Shown: positions 1 to 12,308 of the stretch, one piece after another
How positions within the stretch are numbered: position 1 is the first letter of the stretch
How the letters are laid out: each line of letters starts with the position of its first letter
DNA from: Anseranas semipalmata
Lineage: Eukaryota > Chordata > Aves > Anseriformes > Anseranatidae
Direction: 5' to 3'
NCBI GenBank assembly: GCA_013399115.1
Contig: VXAA01000086.1
Location: 1,039,337 to 1,103,336 of the forward strand
DNA: 64,000 bases
Notes under the pieces: generated by a model
Seen by the model: only the letters and a program-made list of their open reading frames with translations
What the model was told of the DNA's origin: nothing
Databases searched by the model: none
Translations under genes and position numbers: made by a program

Positions 1-599
1 GACATGGCAATATTTTAAGCAAGTTCCACAAAACAGTTTGCATTTTCTTGAAGCTCAATATTCTCTCAGCTCGTTTTATTGGCTATTACTCTCCTCTAGT
101 GTTACAAAACCAAGCAGTTTACATCATTTGACATTGCACTGGACACAAAATCTAATAAACTGGATAACAGTTGCACTCAAATTTAATCCTTTTTATTGCT
201 GTCTTATTTCACTTGCACACATTCCAATTCTGTTTTGCGATCTTTAGCAGAAAGTGCCAATATCCTCAACTCCCACAGACTAGAAACTAATGCTTTGTGT
301 TCCCTGTATTTTAAATCATACATATGTTTTGATGCAAGACATCTGTTAAATCTTTAACAAACTGAAATTGTAGTCATCTAATTTACATCTTTATTGAAGA
401 TGCATAAAGATACTAGATAGGAGAACAGTGACATGCTAGGTATTTAATCGCCACTTTAAGATAGTAATGAAAGTCTGCATCAATATAGTGCTGTTTACCA
501 GCTTTTACTCATGATAGTCTTCCCGTAGAAACTTCAGAATTGTGCCCAACCTCATTTCCAAGATGAGGATGTATATCGCATGTCCATGCCAGACACCTA

Positions 600-960
600 T
601 GAACACTGGGTTGTAATCCTCCTCTCCACTTCGAGTATTTATCTTTCACCACTTCCGTCCCCCGCATCTTCCTCTTTCCACCTCCCACCTGTTTTCCTGT
701 TCTCAATATGCCACTTGCATAATTTACTCTATTATTCTGCTCTCTCAAAAGCCTCATTTCTTTAAGACTCCCACTCTGTCCTCACGTTTCCTGCAACTCA
801 TTTGCTGAACCACACCTACATCTCTCCGACTCTTTCCTCAGCGCCTCCATCAGCCTTCCATTTTCTTTCAGTGTCTCTCCCTTCTCACTCCACTTCATCC
901 CCAACTTTTTCCATTCCCACAGCTTTCCTCCCATTAAGAAGATACCACTTCCCTTTCCCT
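600..960. repeat. pyrimidine-rich (C/T) tract
   Basis: About 360 bases are strongly C/T-biased on the plus strand, so the BICC1 transcript would be G/A-rich here. It is irregular and not a clean tandem repeat. It may be a decayed CT-rich low-complexity tract. The ORFs crossing it are compositional. Confidence 0.6.
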
Positions 961-3594
961 TTCATGTGAGTTAATGTAGGGAGTATACACTGCTAACAGT
1001 CCTCAGTGAGTAGCCTTGGTTGATAAACACTGCCAGACCCTATTGGTCTCACTAAGCAAGCTACACCAATTCAGCAGCTGCAGTTCCAGCAGCACAGCCA
1101 GAACTACAGGGTACCAGAGTTAAGGACAACCATTTACCAAAAAATAACAATTATTTCTTAACTGCTAAAAATCTGGAAGAAAAAAAAAAATATATCCCAA
1201 GAACACTATTTATGCCCTGGATTTTGCTCTCTCTGGATTTGACTCGTTTTATAGGAAATATTAGTTTTGCTCAATAACCAAGAAATAAAATGACTCGCAC
1301 AGTTTATACAAAGTTAAGTTTGTTCAGATCAAAAGCTTAGAGTTCAGAAAGCCATTCCATACTATAGTTTTTTCTCAGATATTCCCCTCCTACTGCTTAT
1401 TCCAAAAAGATCATATGATTCAAATTAGAGTTTCCAGAGGAAGTCATTAAAGAGAGTTTCTATCAATGATGGTTTTGTGTGTTTGCACTTGGTCTTTGGC
1501 ACAGCCTAGGGCTATATTTAGAATCCACAACATAAAGAATGCTTGAAACCAAAGCAATTTGAAAAAAAAAATCTGAATTTCATTTATAATATAATAAGAT
1601 CTACAAAGAATGGATGATAATCAGATTTTAATTCTAGACAGTCTATAGGAGTTGTATAGGAGGTTTGAAGAGGGGAATGGGGCAGCCAGCCCTACCTGCA
1701 ACACCCACAGTAGGCAGGAAAGCCTGGAACATCAGGTGAGGCACTGGCTCTCTGCGGGGAGGATTGCTCTTTGGATGGCAACTCCAGAAAGACAGTGGTA
1801 CGAAACTGGAAAGACTTAAAAGGAGGGGATTTTTTCAGGCACAAAATATTGTATATTAAGCATTATTCCTTCAGAGTGTGAAAATGTAGTGCTCTGATTC
1901 CCCAGTAAAATTGTCATGGATATGAATTTATTTATTATTAAAGGGTCTGACAAGTTCTTTAACTTGATTTCTGCTCTGTGTGCTATTTTCTCCATGCTCT
2001 TGAAAGCTGTTTTGGGGTCCTAGACTCTTCCATTCAAGCCATTTCTGATCCAAATCAAAATAAAACAATTTGCACCTTGTTTACTAACCTAACACATCAT
2101 TACCACTCACTGACCAAAGCCTAATGCATAAGCGATCTGTTTAAATTATCATCTTTAACTAAGCTTGCAACAAATATCGTATTAATGTCAAATATTTGCA
2201 TAAAACAACATTAGATTTGCATCCAGAATGTCTCAATTCTGTTTGAAGCTTCCTGAACCATTATGGTTTAAACACATGGAAGCAGGAGCAAGTTACAGTT
2301 AAAAGTGAAGCATAACACTTCCCCTTCTCAATGTTTTTCCAACCAAACCCAAGACAAAGTTTGTGCTGAAAAACGAAACAACAAAAACATACTATGAGCT
2401 TCAACTGATGTTTCATAACTTCCGAGTTAATTTTCTCTTATGGGAAAAATCCTAAAGACTGTGAGTAATCCCTCCACAAAAGGAAAAATTTATTAATGAG
2501 TGGTAATAGTTAAAAAGCAGATGGCATACACATACAGCATTACAAATAATTGATGACTGCAGCATCTTCAAGAGATGCATTCTAAAGCCTTATTTGTATA
2601 TACATGTATTTGTATGTGATTAATAGGAATTACCTGGCCATCATTCTGTATTATGACAATTGTCACTGAAGATGAAGACTATTAAAGTATTTTTGTAATT
2701 GTATTTCTTTTGGTAATGCTTATTTGAGCAAGATCAAATCAGCAACTAATTTTAAGCACTTCAGATGATCTGAGTTACAAGCCAGCAAAATTACAGAAAG
2801 CCACAAAATAACGGAGCAAGTACTTCTCTATCCTATACAAAATCTCCAAAATAAAGGTATTCTGCTTTTCAGATTATAAAACTGTTTGGTTTTATTTCAC
2901 CTGAGTTACTTGCTTTATTTCACCTCAGATGTCCCATTGATCAAATTAATTTTTATCTACACAGAAATGCAAAATAGCATTAGTTTTGCTGTAGAACAGT
3001 CAAGCACAAAAATAATTTTATGCCATTCTGATGAACAGGAAAAACTTATAATTTCCCAGATTATGTACCACATCTGAGTGAAATAATTGCAGGTACAAGA
3101 AGTGACCATTTCTTCCCTCAAGAAGTATTGTTAGCATTTTCAAGAAACATTACAGGGCATCCTTTACTTCCTGACACAACTGCCTGCCATATGCAGAAAT
3201 ATACCATTGTGAACATACCATGCGCTTCTCAGATGTAAGCACAATTTAGAAAAATTATGAATTTTAAAAATTAAAAAAAATCATAAAAATCTACTTATAT
3301 ATAAAGTATCAGCTGGACAACCCCACATCAGAATGAATCTTTTACTGTTTTTAGTGAGGTCAAAAAGAGCTACACAGGAATTTTGCAGCATGCATAGTCC
3401 ACAGCAGAGCTGGCACAGAATAGCCAAGCCAATAGTTCTGTTGTCATGGGGACCAGCGAGGAAAAGGCCATTAAATGCCAAGATTTTTAAGAAAACCTTT
3501 ACTGAACTGGTATGAAGTCAGACGTACGCTTCATACCTTGGGAACCCAAACCAAACAGCTTTAGAGACCATCTGCTGACAAAAGGGCACAGGCG

Positions 3595-3740
3595 TCAATA
3601 GAGCAGCGGGCCTGCGCTCCCCTCCAGCAGGGGTTTGGCGCAGGGCGCGCAGGCCGCAGGCCCGAGCTGCCGGGCAGGTAGCTGTGGAGACGGGGAGGCA
3701 GCGCCAGGCACGCAAGAAAGCGAGAGAGATGAGCCCACAG
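3595..3740. promoter_or_regulatory. CpG-rich islet in intron 3 (first of two)
   Basis: A short GC-rich block with many CpG steps (for example GGCGCAGGGCGCGCAGG) sits in AT-rich intron. ORFs cross it on both strands but show no known domain. It is below the usual length for a CpG island. Regulatory function is inferred only from composition. Confidence 0.4.
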
Positions 3741-4059
3741 CCGTGCTGTGCCGCAGCTGTGGAAACAGCTCTGTCTCCCTCACTGCGTTTCTAGCTGACG
3801 TGGTCACTACTCTTCCCTTTCGGAGTATTTGGAGAAGGTGCAATCGAGTACAGCTTTATCACTCTTTGCAACATAAGGAATAGGGTTGCCCTGGGGGTAT
3901 GGCAATCAAAAAACATCATGCCTATTACTACCATAGGAAGTTGCCTTGAATTGATGCACTAGGACCCTGTTTCCACTCACAGGTAGGGAAAAAAACACGT
4001 GGAGTAGCTTCAAAAAGCTTCTCTTGTAACCACTCTGTTGACCCACGCACAAGCAGCTG

Positions 4060-4250
4060 GAGAACTCTCCCGAGAGGACAGGTGCCCACCTCGTGGAACC
4101 ACGCGGCCCGGCGAGCAAGCCTCGTCCAGCCAGCTCCACCGCTCTCACCAACGCGGCACCATTCCCCTTGCCCTGCAGAGGGGATCCCCGCACGCAGCCC
4201 CAAAGCAGGGTGCCCGCAGCCATCCTCGCACGGGCAGCACTGATGCATCT
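4060..4250. promoter_or_regulatory. CpG-rich islet in intron 3 (second of two)
   Basis: This is a second GC-rich block about 320 bases from the first, containing CGCGGCCCGGCGAG and repeated GCACG/CGCAC steps. It also carries overlapping ORFs on both strands with no recognisable product. The spacing suggests one bipartite islet spanning roughly 3595-4250. There is no evidence for an exon here. Confidence 0.4.
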
Positions 4251-5187
4251 GCTGGCAGGGGTCAAGTTGGTATATGGTATGTGATCTTTACAGACCTTGT
4301 ACAACGAGCAGGAGGGCATTTTGCCATTTGGACCAACGTTCCCATTCGTCTACACCGAAATCAATGCTGAGAACAGAAAATTAAAGCTTGAACATGAACT
4401 GATGCAAGAGTTACCTTTGTCTTTAAGCACTTAAGCATCTAAGCATCTCACAGAGGTTTAGCCGCTTTCTGTTCCTGCAAGTTCTGCATCACTTTACATC
4501 CCTAGTTAAAGACAATAGAACAGCTCCTCAAAAGCTCAATAACACCACTGCAGGTCACCAAGGGTCTGCTAAGAGCTTTGTTTTACTCTAATTTATTTTA
4601 AACTAATTAAGTAGCTATTCATAGCATAGAATTTAAGGTAGGAAAATTAGTTATGTCATGTTTACCCTCTTCCACTGTCTATTTGTTTTGCTCAGCCTTT
4701 TTCAGAGAACAGTAGAAACTACAATATTATAACTAGAAGCAGCACACAATGAGATGAAAGTAGGTCAGGAACAAAAGTTGACCAAAACTATGAAAAATTA
4801 CTCTTCTTTTTGCTGCATTAAGTCTGAAGTATTTGGCAGTCCTGTGATGCAATATCACACCTTCTCAGGTGGGGATGGCTCAGCATTTAAGACTCGCATG
4901 CGAAATAAAATTCAAAGAATGCATCACCGTATTTACAGAAACACGAACTATGAACTACTTTTACAGTAAGATGTAGTAAATATTATTTTTCTTAAGTTTA
5001 AAGGCTGACAAATCAGCTACACAGCTACATACTGGCAAGCATACAAACAATTCCAGCACATTAAGCTTTGCTTACCATTATTCACCATGTCATTTTTTTA
5101 ATGCAGTTTCAGAGGTTATGTAGGGTTACAAGTGAAAAGATTGTCATTTTAGAATGGAATGAAGTTATAGGACTTTTGTGACAAATT

Positions 5188-5209
5188 TTCAAGTGCTTAA
5201 GCACTTGAA
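5188..5209. repeat. 22-bp perfect palindrome with NKX2-like half-sites
   Basis: The palindrome has half-sequence TTCAAGTGCTT and no loop. It contains TCAAGTG in both orientations, which resembles the NKX2-class homeodomain core. Binding is an inference from the motif only. Confidence 0.8.
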
Positions 5210-6479
5210 GACTATTAACACAGTTTACATGGACACATTCTCTAGAAAAGTAGCAGGATTCACTTTTATCGTCAGAGAATTAAGATGGTATCAAGTGTAA
5301 TTAGGAAATTTAGCCTTTATAAGAACCATCTCTGAAATACATAACCTATAATTTCTACTGAAAAGTATGCCCTGATGTTGTAGCTCAGGTTCACATGCAG
5401 CTGCAAATTCCCCTTCCCCTCTCCCACCCTGAGATTTAAATCTCAATTTGCCAAGTAGAGTGTAAATGATAAAGAAAAACTTACTTGAAACATATTTTCA
5501 GATTGAGGCCATAAACTGTCTAAATCTATGTAAAGAAGTCTGAACACTCAAACTCACTGTCCATATTCACAGAAGAAAAATGCTTATTTCCCTCTGTTTA
5601 CATACACACACGCACATTTTTATTAACTTTCCAGACTAGATTCATATTCTCCATGAAGAATTCATTAACTCACTACACATTGTACAAACAGCTAAGAGGT
5701 TCATGAACAACAAGGCTAGCCTGACATCACCTACTCTTAAGTTTAAGATAGTACCAAAATAGGTTAGAGATTTTTCTGGTTATTTTGTGAAATGCCAGTT
5801 TTATATACTTAGATGAATAAAAAAACAAATAAAATCAAGCAATTCCTCCTCACCATTCATTTCTAGGAACAATTTTAGAAATACTTTTATGACATTGTAC
5901 AGAACGTAACAACTATTGAAAGGAAAGCACAGGTGCATATTCTAATATATACAGCTCTCACTCTTCAAGTCAGTCTGTTTTCATGACCCCATATTGGGTT
6001 TTGGGGAGGTTGCGAGTTTATTGTTGGTGTTGTCACCCCACACCCACCCCAACTCTGTTTCTGAGGGTAGCCATATAAACAAAGAAACAAGAAACACCAC
6101 CAGGCTTGCAATCAAAATGAGAAGGTGAAGGTATCTTTGAGCTCAATGGGGCTAGTTAACAGATGCTATGTTGGCAACACCAGCAGTTTTTCCACAATGC
6201 AGCTAGTTCCCAATTGAATTTTGTCTTAATTTTGGTTAAAAGTAAAGCAGACATATTATATATACACTGTGAAAAAGAAAAAGAAACTAACCTCTCTTCA
6301 TCCCAGAATAATGAAATTGTTTAAAGAAACTACAGAATGAAAGAGCCACATATGGTTGTAAATATAGTAAGTAGAAATAAGATATACAAATAAAGACTGA
6401 GAAAAGGAAAACACTCAAGGCTTTACGAATAAAGCAATCTTAACAGGCATAGTGCTCTCTCTCTGCCTACAGATGTGTG

Positions 6480-6495
6480 CACACACACACACACA
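6480..6495. repeat. short (CA)8 microsatellite
   Basis: An uninterrupted CA run of 16 bases in intron 3. Confidence 0.85.
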
Positions 6496-8762
6496 TATAG
6501 CACAGTAATATATATTTAAACTGCAAGGTCAGTGTTGTAGCTGCCAAACTACTGCAAACACAGTCTACAGTTTTCAACATAAGTAGTTATATAAGACAGA
6601 AGTAAACAGCCTAAACTATTAGGTAATTTTTAGTTACTTTTATGTTTGACTAAACTCAGACTTGGCCAAATTCTTGGGGAAAATTTGAGATTATATAACT
6701 GCATTTTGCAAACATGCCAGCCTCTGAAGTATACCAAGCCACCTGGTATTTAGAAAAAGATGGGCATTTAACTTAGTAGCATACACTGGAATCCTTTCAG
6801 TACTCCAGCATTCTCAGTGATCGCTGGAAGTAGAGGAATCTATTTGTTTATTTAAACTTGGCATGTATTATCAAGTATTATCAGTGCAATGAGGGTCCCA
6901 GACCACTTCTTTACACCACAAACTTTTCACAGTACTCAGTTTCTCACCTGCTGCCTCATTAGTCACAGTTGTAAACATTTTTATTTGAGGACTGTGGCCA
7001 TGACACTTCTGTCTGCTACCAGATTCAGCACAGTATGATGGGGTATATATAGTTGGCAAAGGAAGCAGACAATTAGCCAGTCCAGTAAGTGGCTCTTCTC
7101 CTGTGCATCAGCAGTGAGCTTACGTACCTGCAGCCTAAACAAGGCATTCAAATGCACTGTCAAACATTATTTTCAGTGACAAGGAGGGTCCCCTCCTCCT
7201 TGAATTTTTGTCAATCTGTTTTCACAGGACATCCCTGGGGTCACCCCAGAGATCCCATGCAGTGGCAGAATTAGGTGTGGACAGTGTATGAGGGAAGGCA
7301 ACACTACACAGCTATCGCAGGCCATGTGCGAAAGGAGCATCAAGAGGGAGCATTGCAGTCATCTACAGAAGAGATGCAACAGAGATAACGCACAACTTCC
7401 AAAACACATGCAGAACATTCCTGCCTTACCTGCACCCCTTTCACTTCCAAGCAGATCAGCTCACTGATGGGGCCAGACCCACGCTTGTAAGAAAGCGCCA
7501 TCTGCAAGCAGGGAACTCACTACCTGAGAAAGAACGGCAGCAGCTGCTTGCCTGACTGCATTCACGGGATCCTGGGTAGGACTCGATCCTTGATTTCTTT
7601 TTCCACGCACAGGAGTATGACTTCTGCACACACTAGAAGAGGTTATGGTGCTGTTTAAGATTCACAAAACTCCTACAGAATGATACTATATGGGGGTTAT
7701 AAACTCTTCCACTTTCATTGACACTTCACCCTAAAATACTGAGTTTGAACACGACCATTCACAACATTTCATCTGCACTGGAATAAACAATGCTGAGGTG
7801 TTCTCCAGTTTTATGCCATGTGTTTCATGGAAATTTCCATTTGGGAACAGCACTCTCTCCTTTGTGCGATTCTGGGATTCAGCTCAGTCTCAATATTGAA
7901 AGCTGTAACAGTCAGGGATGCATTTATGTGTTAAGAAATGAGGTAATCTCTCCATGGAACATGTGTAAATTATGATGTGCCTGCACGTGTGACACTGAAC
8001 ACTGGCAAGTAAAATGCTGAACTGTTCATATACAAGCCAATCCTCCATGTACAGTAATTTTATTATCAACGGAGGTTTTGAGACCCAGAATTATCCCTGT
8101 TCTATAAGTTGTTTACTTTGTGTTTCCCTTTACCACCTTTTTTAATCTCCCAAAATTTTCCCTGCTCCCACTGTCTGAACTAATTCCTGCCTAGTGTCAC
8201 TAAGTTTCCAGGAGCTGAAGTGATTCTTAGGCTGGTTGTTAGCCAAATGTTACTGCAGGGCTGTCTGCGTTCCCAGCACACACACATCCCCCTAACTTCT
8301 TTATGGCTGTTGAAATATAAAGGCACGCACCTATATAGAGAGGAAAAGCATTAAAAAGAGGAATGAAAAAGAGGTGAAGAACATGCATGAAATCTAAACT
8401 CTTCCATACCCATTTCCTAAAGTTCCTAAAGAGCACCTCAAACTGCCAAACACGCACTGCTGCTGAATAATGTGGTCTTCACCTGCTCCCACTGCTTTCA
8501 TCCATTACACATTACAAGTTCACATAACCGTACAGCGAAGCAGACTGAGGATACAGTTTGGGTTAAAACAGCTAGCAAATGCACAGAAAAACCCATCCAA
8601 TAGTAATAATTCTCCACAGTTAGTTTCAAGCCAGCCTGGTCCCCTGTGTGACAATATAAACAGCAGTGACAGCACAGCATGAAGGGCTGCACAGGAAAGT
8701 AGGACCAAGAATGGGGCAGGACAGTATCTGGAAAGGGAGAGGGCAAAAATTTTAGCTACAGC

Positions 8763-8780
8763 ATTTAGCTATAGCTAAAT
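8763..8780. repeat. 18-bp perfect palindrome
   Basis: ATTTAGCTATAGCTAAAT is self-complementary. Another copy of TTTAGCTA lies just before it at 8751-8758, so this is a small cluster of related short repeats. Confidence 0.8.
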
Positions 8781-10914
8781 ATGCCCTGCTATGAACTTTT
8801 ATACCACTGAGTAAATCTTTTAAAGGCAACTAACAGCATTCCTAGGCAACATTAACCATGACAGAGTGAAAAAATATGTTGACAGCAAGATGGGAAATAG
8901 AAAAATTCCTGTCTCTCAGTTTGATCTGTAATTCACCAAACTTTGGAAGATCCAAAACCTCCAGATCAGTTGCTGGTATGCCCTGAACTCCACCTCTTGC
9001 ATCCCCCGTGAAAAAGCAGAGGCACACAGCTCAGAACATAAATTCTGGTTGTTTCCATCATTGGCAGAGAAAGCCTTAATGGTATGGGATCTCTTCGCAA
9101 ACCAGAATAAACGGCTTTCTTAAAGATATTACTGGAAGACTCGTGCCTGTTTGTGTGTTTCCTAAACACGCATTTCAAAATACTTTACCCTCATCACCCG
9201 AGCAAGACTGCAACATCTGGTATTCATTAAAGCCAGGAAATTCCTGTTTTGGTCTTTATGAAACTATTGAGAGTTGATAATTGATTTGTGAATTCTAGCC
9301 TTTGCAAAGAGCTATTTTAGCAATTTCACATTAAATCAATTTTTAATTTGCAAAATTGTTTAAATTCTGCATATGCTAAGTCCAGACATTGGTATTTTAC
9401 AATTCAAAAATTTTAGAAAACATTTATCAAGTTTGAGTTAATGCTCATTACAATACTCTCTATATAGTATTTCACAATCATTAATTTACAAGTTGTAGTA
9501 AGCATAACACAAAACAAAGTTTAGCAACTTAGAAGTCACTAGTCCGAATACTTCAGCATCATCACAGCAAATTTTGCTATCACAGGATCAGAAAAAGATT
9601 CACGGGCTTGTACAGAACATAGTCTTCAGATCCTTACTGAACCTTATTATGTGCAGCTGGTCTACAAATTTCAACTTATGTGCTGTAATTACAGAGAAAA
9701 TATGTACGCTGTCCTTCCTGAAATAACATCAACAACAAATTAGAAACTGACAACAGTGAGAAGAGCACTACATTAAGCCCTAAATACTTCACAGTAGACT
9801 CAACAACATGACAGAAACAGCACAAATAGAGAAGTTTTCCTAACGATTTTTCCTTATATTCTGGGAGGAAAGCTGTGAATGACCGAAGGTCACAACATAC
9901 ACCCACAGAGTATGATGCTTCTGAAACTGCAGGCAAACTACTGGACAATTGTATGAAAAAAATGGTTTAATTTGATTATGATAGAGTACAGCATACGGCT
10001 GGGTTACAATATTGTGCATCAGTAACCGCTTCGCCCTCACTGAATGACTGCTAATCAGACACTCAATTCCCAGCCAAGGAGATGGGGAAAGACAGCATGT
10101 GCTCAGAGTTCAAGTCCGCTGCGAGCTGGCCAGTTCTTTCAGACTCCCCTCTCCATCACAAAGTGTCATTAAGCAAAGCTAAAGTATGTTAAACACTTAA
10201 GAGTATTTTCCCCATATAAACAGCTGCTGTGGCTGCAAATGGAAAGTTACAGAATTGCAAACAATTGATACCAAACGTAAACAGAATATATAAACTGCAC
10301 TTTATTTCACAAGAAATAGGAATCTCTAGGTTAAGGGATTCTTTGTACACATATTGTAATTTACTATTTTAGGTGTATATACACAACATCCCAGAGCAAA
10401 GCCAGCCAGAGAGTAAAAGTCTTAACTCGAGAGCCACCCTGCAGTCCACAGGTATTTGAAACATTTTTTTAAATGGTTCAGCATATTGCTAAAATGCCTC
10501 ATTTGCATCCCATCACTATCTCAAGTTTCTTTTGGCATGAAGACTTGCAAGATAATAATTCCCATTACAGATGCACTCAGTATGCCCAGCTGTATTATGC
10601 ATTTCTTTTCCCCTCTCTCTCAATTTTTAATTTTGTTATCAGCTCATAGCTTTTAGCTATTTTATTTCCCCGGTATTCAAATTCATTCCATATATTTAGA
10701 GAGCATCACCTGCAATCTAACATTATTTTCTCTTTGAGATCACTAAAAAAAAGTTTAAATTAATTTACATAATCTGCATCTCTAAACACTAATCCAGCAT
10801 TCCAGCCAGCCACCTCTCTTAGCCCTCTTCGTGGCCACTTTTCAGCTTCAGAACTAGGCTCATTCAACTTTGAAAGAAAACAAATGCAAGTATTGCTTTA
10901 TTTCTTCTTTTCTC

Positions 10915-10919
<5 letters not shown>

Positions 10920-10957
<38 letters not shown>

Positions 10958-10986
10958 AACTGTTTTTTTTTTCCTCTTTTTCCCCC

Positions 10987-11025
<39 letters not shown>
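10920..11025. repeat. twin long A runs (A37 and A38)
   Basis: Two uninterrupted A runs, 10920-10956 (37) and 10988-11025 (38), are separated by a 31-base mostly pyrimidine spacer. Each run is preceded by a TTCTCCCC/TTCCCCCC-like C/T tract, which suggests local duplication. In the BICC1 transcript they would be long U runs. Run lengths in such places are error-prone in assemblies. Confidence 0.9.
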
Positions 11026-11026
<1 letters not shown>

Positions 11027-11173
11027 CGATAAACCCCAAGAAAACCCTCTCCTGCCTCAGTTTCCTGAGGAGCTTTAGCTGTTTTGATTCATAGCACATT
11101 AGGCAGTAGATCACAGGTTTGTACAAAGACCCTGCTACTCTCATCTTACTATAAACATTAGTCCCATATATGA

Positions 11174-11209
11174 ATATATATATATATATACACACATATA
11201 TACACACAC
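11174..11209. repeat. (TA)n/(CA)n compound repeat
   Basis: A TA run passes into CACACATATATACACACAC in intron 3; alternating purine-pyrimidine DNA. Confidence 0.85.
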
Positions 11210-12238
11210 GATACTTGCATTTTTTCCAGTCTGAATTCTTCCCCCATTTTCCCCTCCCAAGGGATATTTTTTTCCCTATACAGGTGGAAAATTTGTACTT
11301 CAATAGCATGTGGGAAAGTACCTCAGGGACCAAATCTCATTTTATACCATGTTATTAATCCTGCACCTTTCTAAAGAGATTATTTTTCTTCTCATAAGAC
11401 CTTCTTCACTTACAAAGGTTAGCCCACATCTCCACCAATACATTCCAAATAATTTCTCTGTGTGTTTTATTTAACCTCCACTTTCTTGGGTTTTAATATG
11501 TATCAGCCTGAACAAAAATATGTGCAATGTTGAAAAACACTCCCAGTTTCATTTTTTCCTGCAGCAGAGGAATTAAGTATTACTTTCATTCAGTCACAAC
11601 ACTTAACAAAACTAGAAGGCTTATTTCAGAAAGAGGTATTCCAGATGATATAATTGATACCTATTAATAGGCTGTACTTCCAAGAGGCATAATTTCAAAC
11701 AGATAATACCAGCAATTAGTAAGGAACAGCTCTACTGCAGTTTCTTTAAGAAAACAAAGAAGCATACAGACTGTCCCTGTCAGGAACACAAACAGTATAT
11801 ATTGTTCTAACTGGGCTTAACCAACACACATCTTTGTACTATAAAAGCTACGAAAAAACAAGCACAGAACAGCCACTAATATATAATATTACCAGGAAAA
11901 ATAACTAGCTTTGCCTACTGTAAAATAAAGAAGCCATTCAGATTGGATGTAGAATTATACAGAAGAAAGCATGCATGCTAAACACAATATGTACATCAGT
12001 GTTGATAAAGTACCTGTAGAAGTGCAAGTTACTTAAAATGGATTTGTACATCAGATTTCTATACAAAGCTAAGATAACTTCAACAAGAAATTCTCACAAA
12101 AACAGAAGACTGAAAAGTATTTCAGATGCCACTATTGATAAGGTGATAAGGTCTAAAGACAGAATTGCTTGTTCCATGGCTTTACTGCTTTAAGAGCTAA
12201 TCCCACCCAATAAAAATAAAAAGAATGAAACAAAATAC

Positions 12239-12308
12239 CTTTTTTCGATTTTGCTCCAATCTTCAACTTTGATGGCCAAGCAATCTGTGTATTGGTTTCT
12301 TCCATAAT
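12239..12308 (-). CDS. BICC1: BICC1 coding exon 3 (70 nt)
   Basis: On the minus strand the exon follows TTTGTTTTTAACAG and ends at AAAAAAG before the donor GTATTTTG. It opens in phase 0 with Ile-Met-Glu-Glu and runs for 23 codons plus one base (phase 1 exit, G of the next Asp codon). The segment NTQIAWPSKLKIGAKSKK matches vertebrate Bicc1 (about residues 80-102 in human) without a difference that I can recall. It continues the N-terminal KH region begun in exon 2. No stop or frameshift is present, so the gene appears intact here. The donor lacks the full GTAAGT/GTGAGT consensus (GTATTT), so it is a relatively weak splice site. The next coding segment of the family, DPHIKVSG, was searched for by eye between 1 and 12238 and not found, so exon 4 probably lies outside the window. 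Confidence 0.96.

Larger units (their letters stand above)
1..12238 (-). other. BICC1: BICC1 intron 3, 5' part (partial)
   Basis: Non-coding sequence after exon 3 in the direction of transcription; the acceptor and exon 4 are not in the window. It contains a C/T-rich tract (600-960), two CpG-rich islets (3595-3740 and 4060-4250), a 22-bp palindrome (5188-5209), an 18-bp palindrome (8763-8780), short CA and TA/CA microsatellites (6480-6495, 11174-11209) and two adjacent long A runs (10920-11025). The rest (1-600, 960-3590, 4250-5180, 5210-8760, 8780-10915, 11210-12238) is AT-rich unique-looking DNA in which I recognise no gene, RNA or transposon. Short ORFs here have no recognisable protein similarity. 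Confidence 0.85.

Noticed and set aside
10860..11333. 157-codon ORF on the minus strand
   Set aside because: The product is mostly phenylalanine from the long A runs read in reverse; a low-complexity artefact.
1..12238. Search for BICC1 exon 4 (the DPHIKVSG segment)
   Set aside because: No match found on the minus strand by eye; presumably beyond the window start, so none was annotated.
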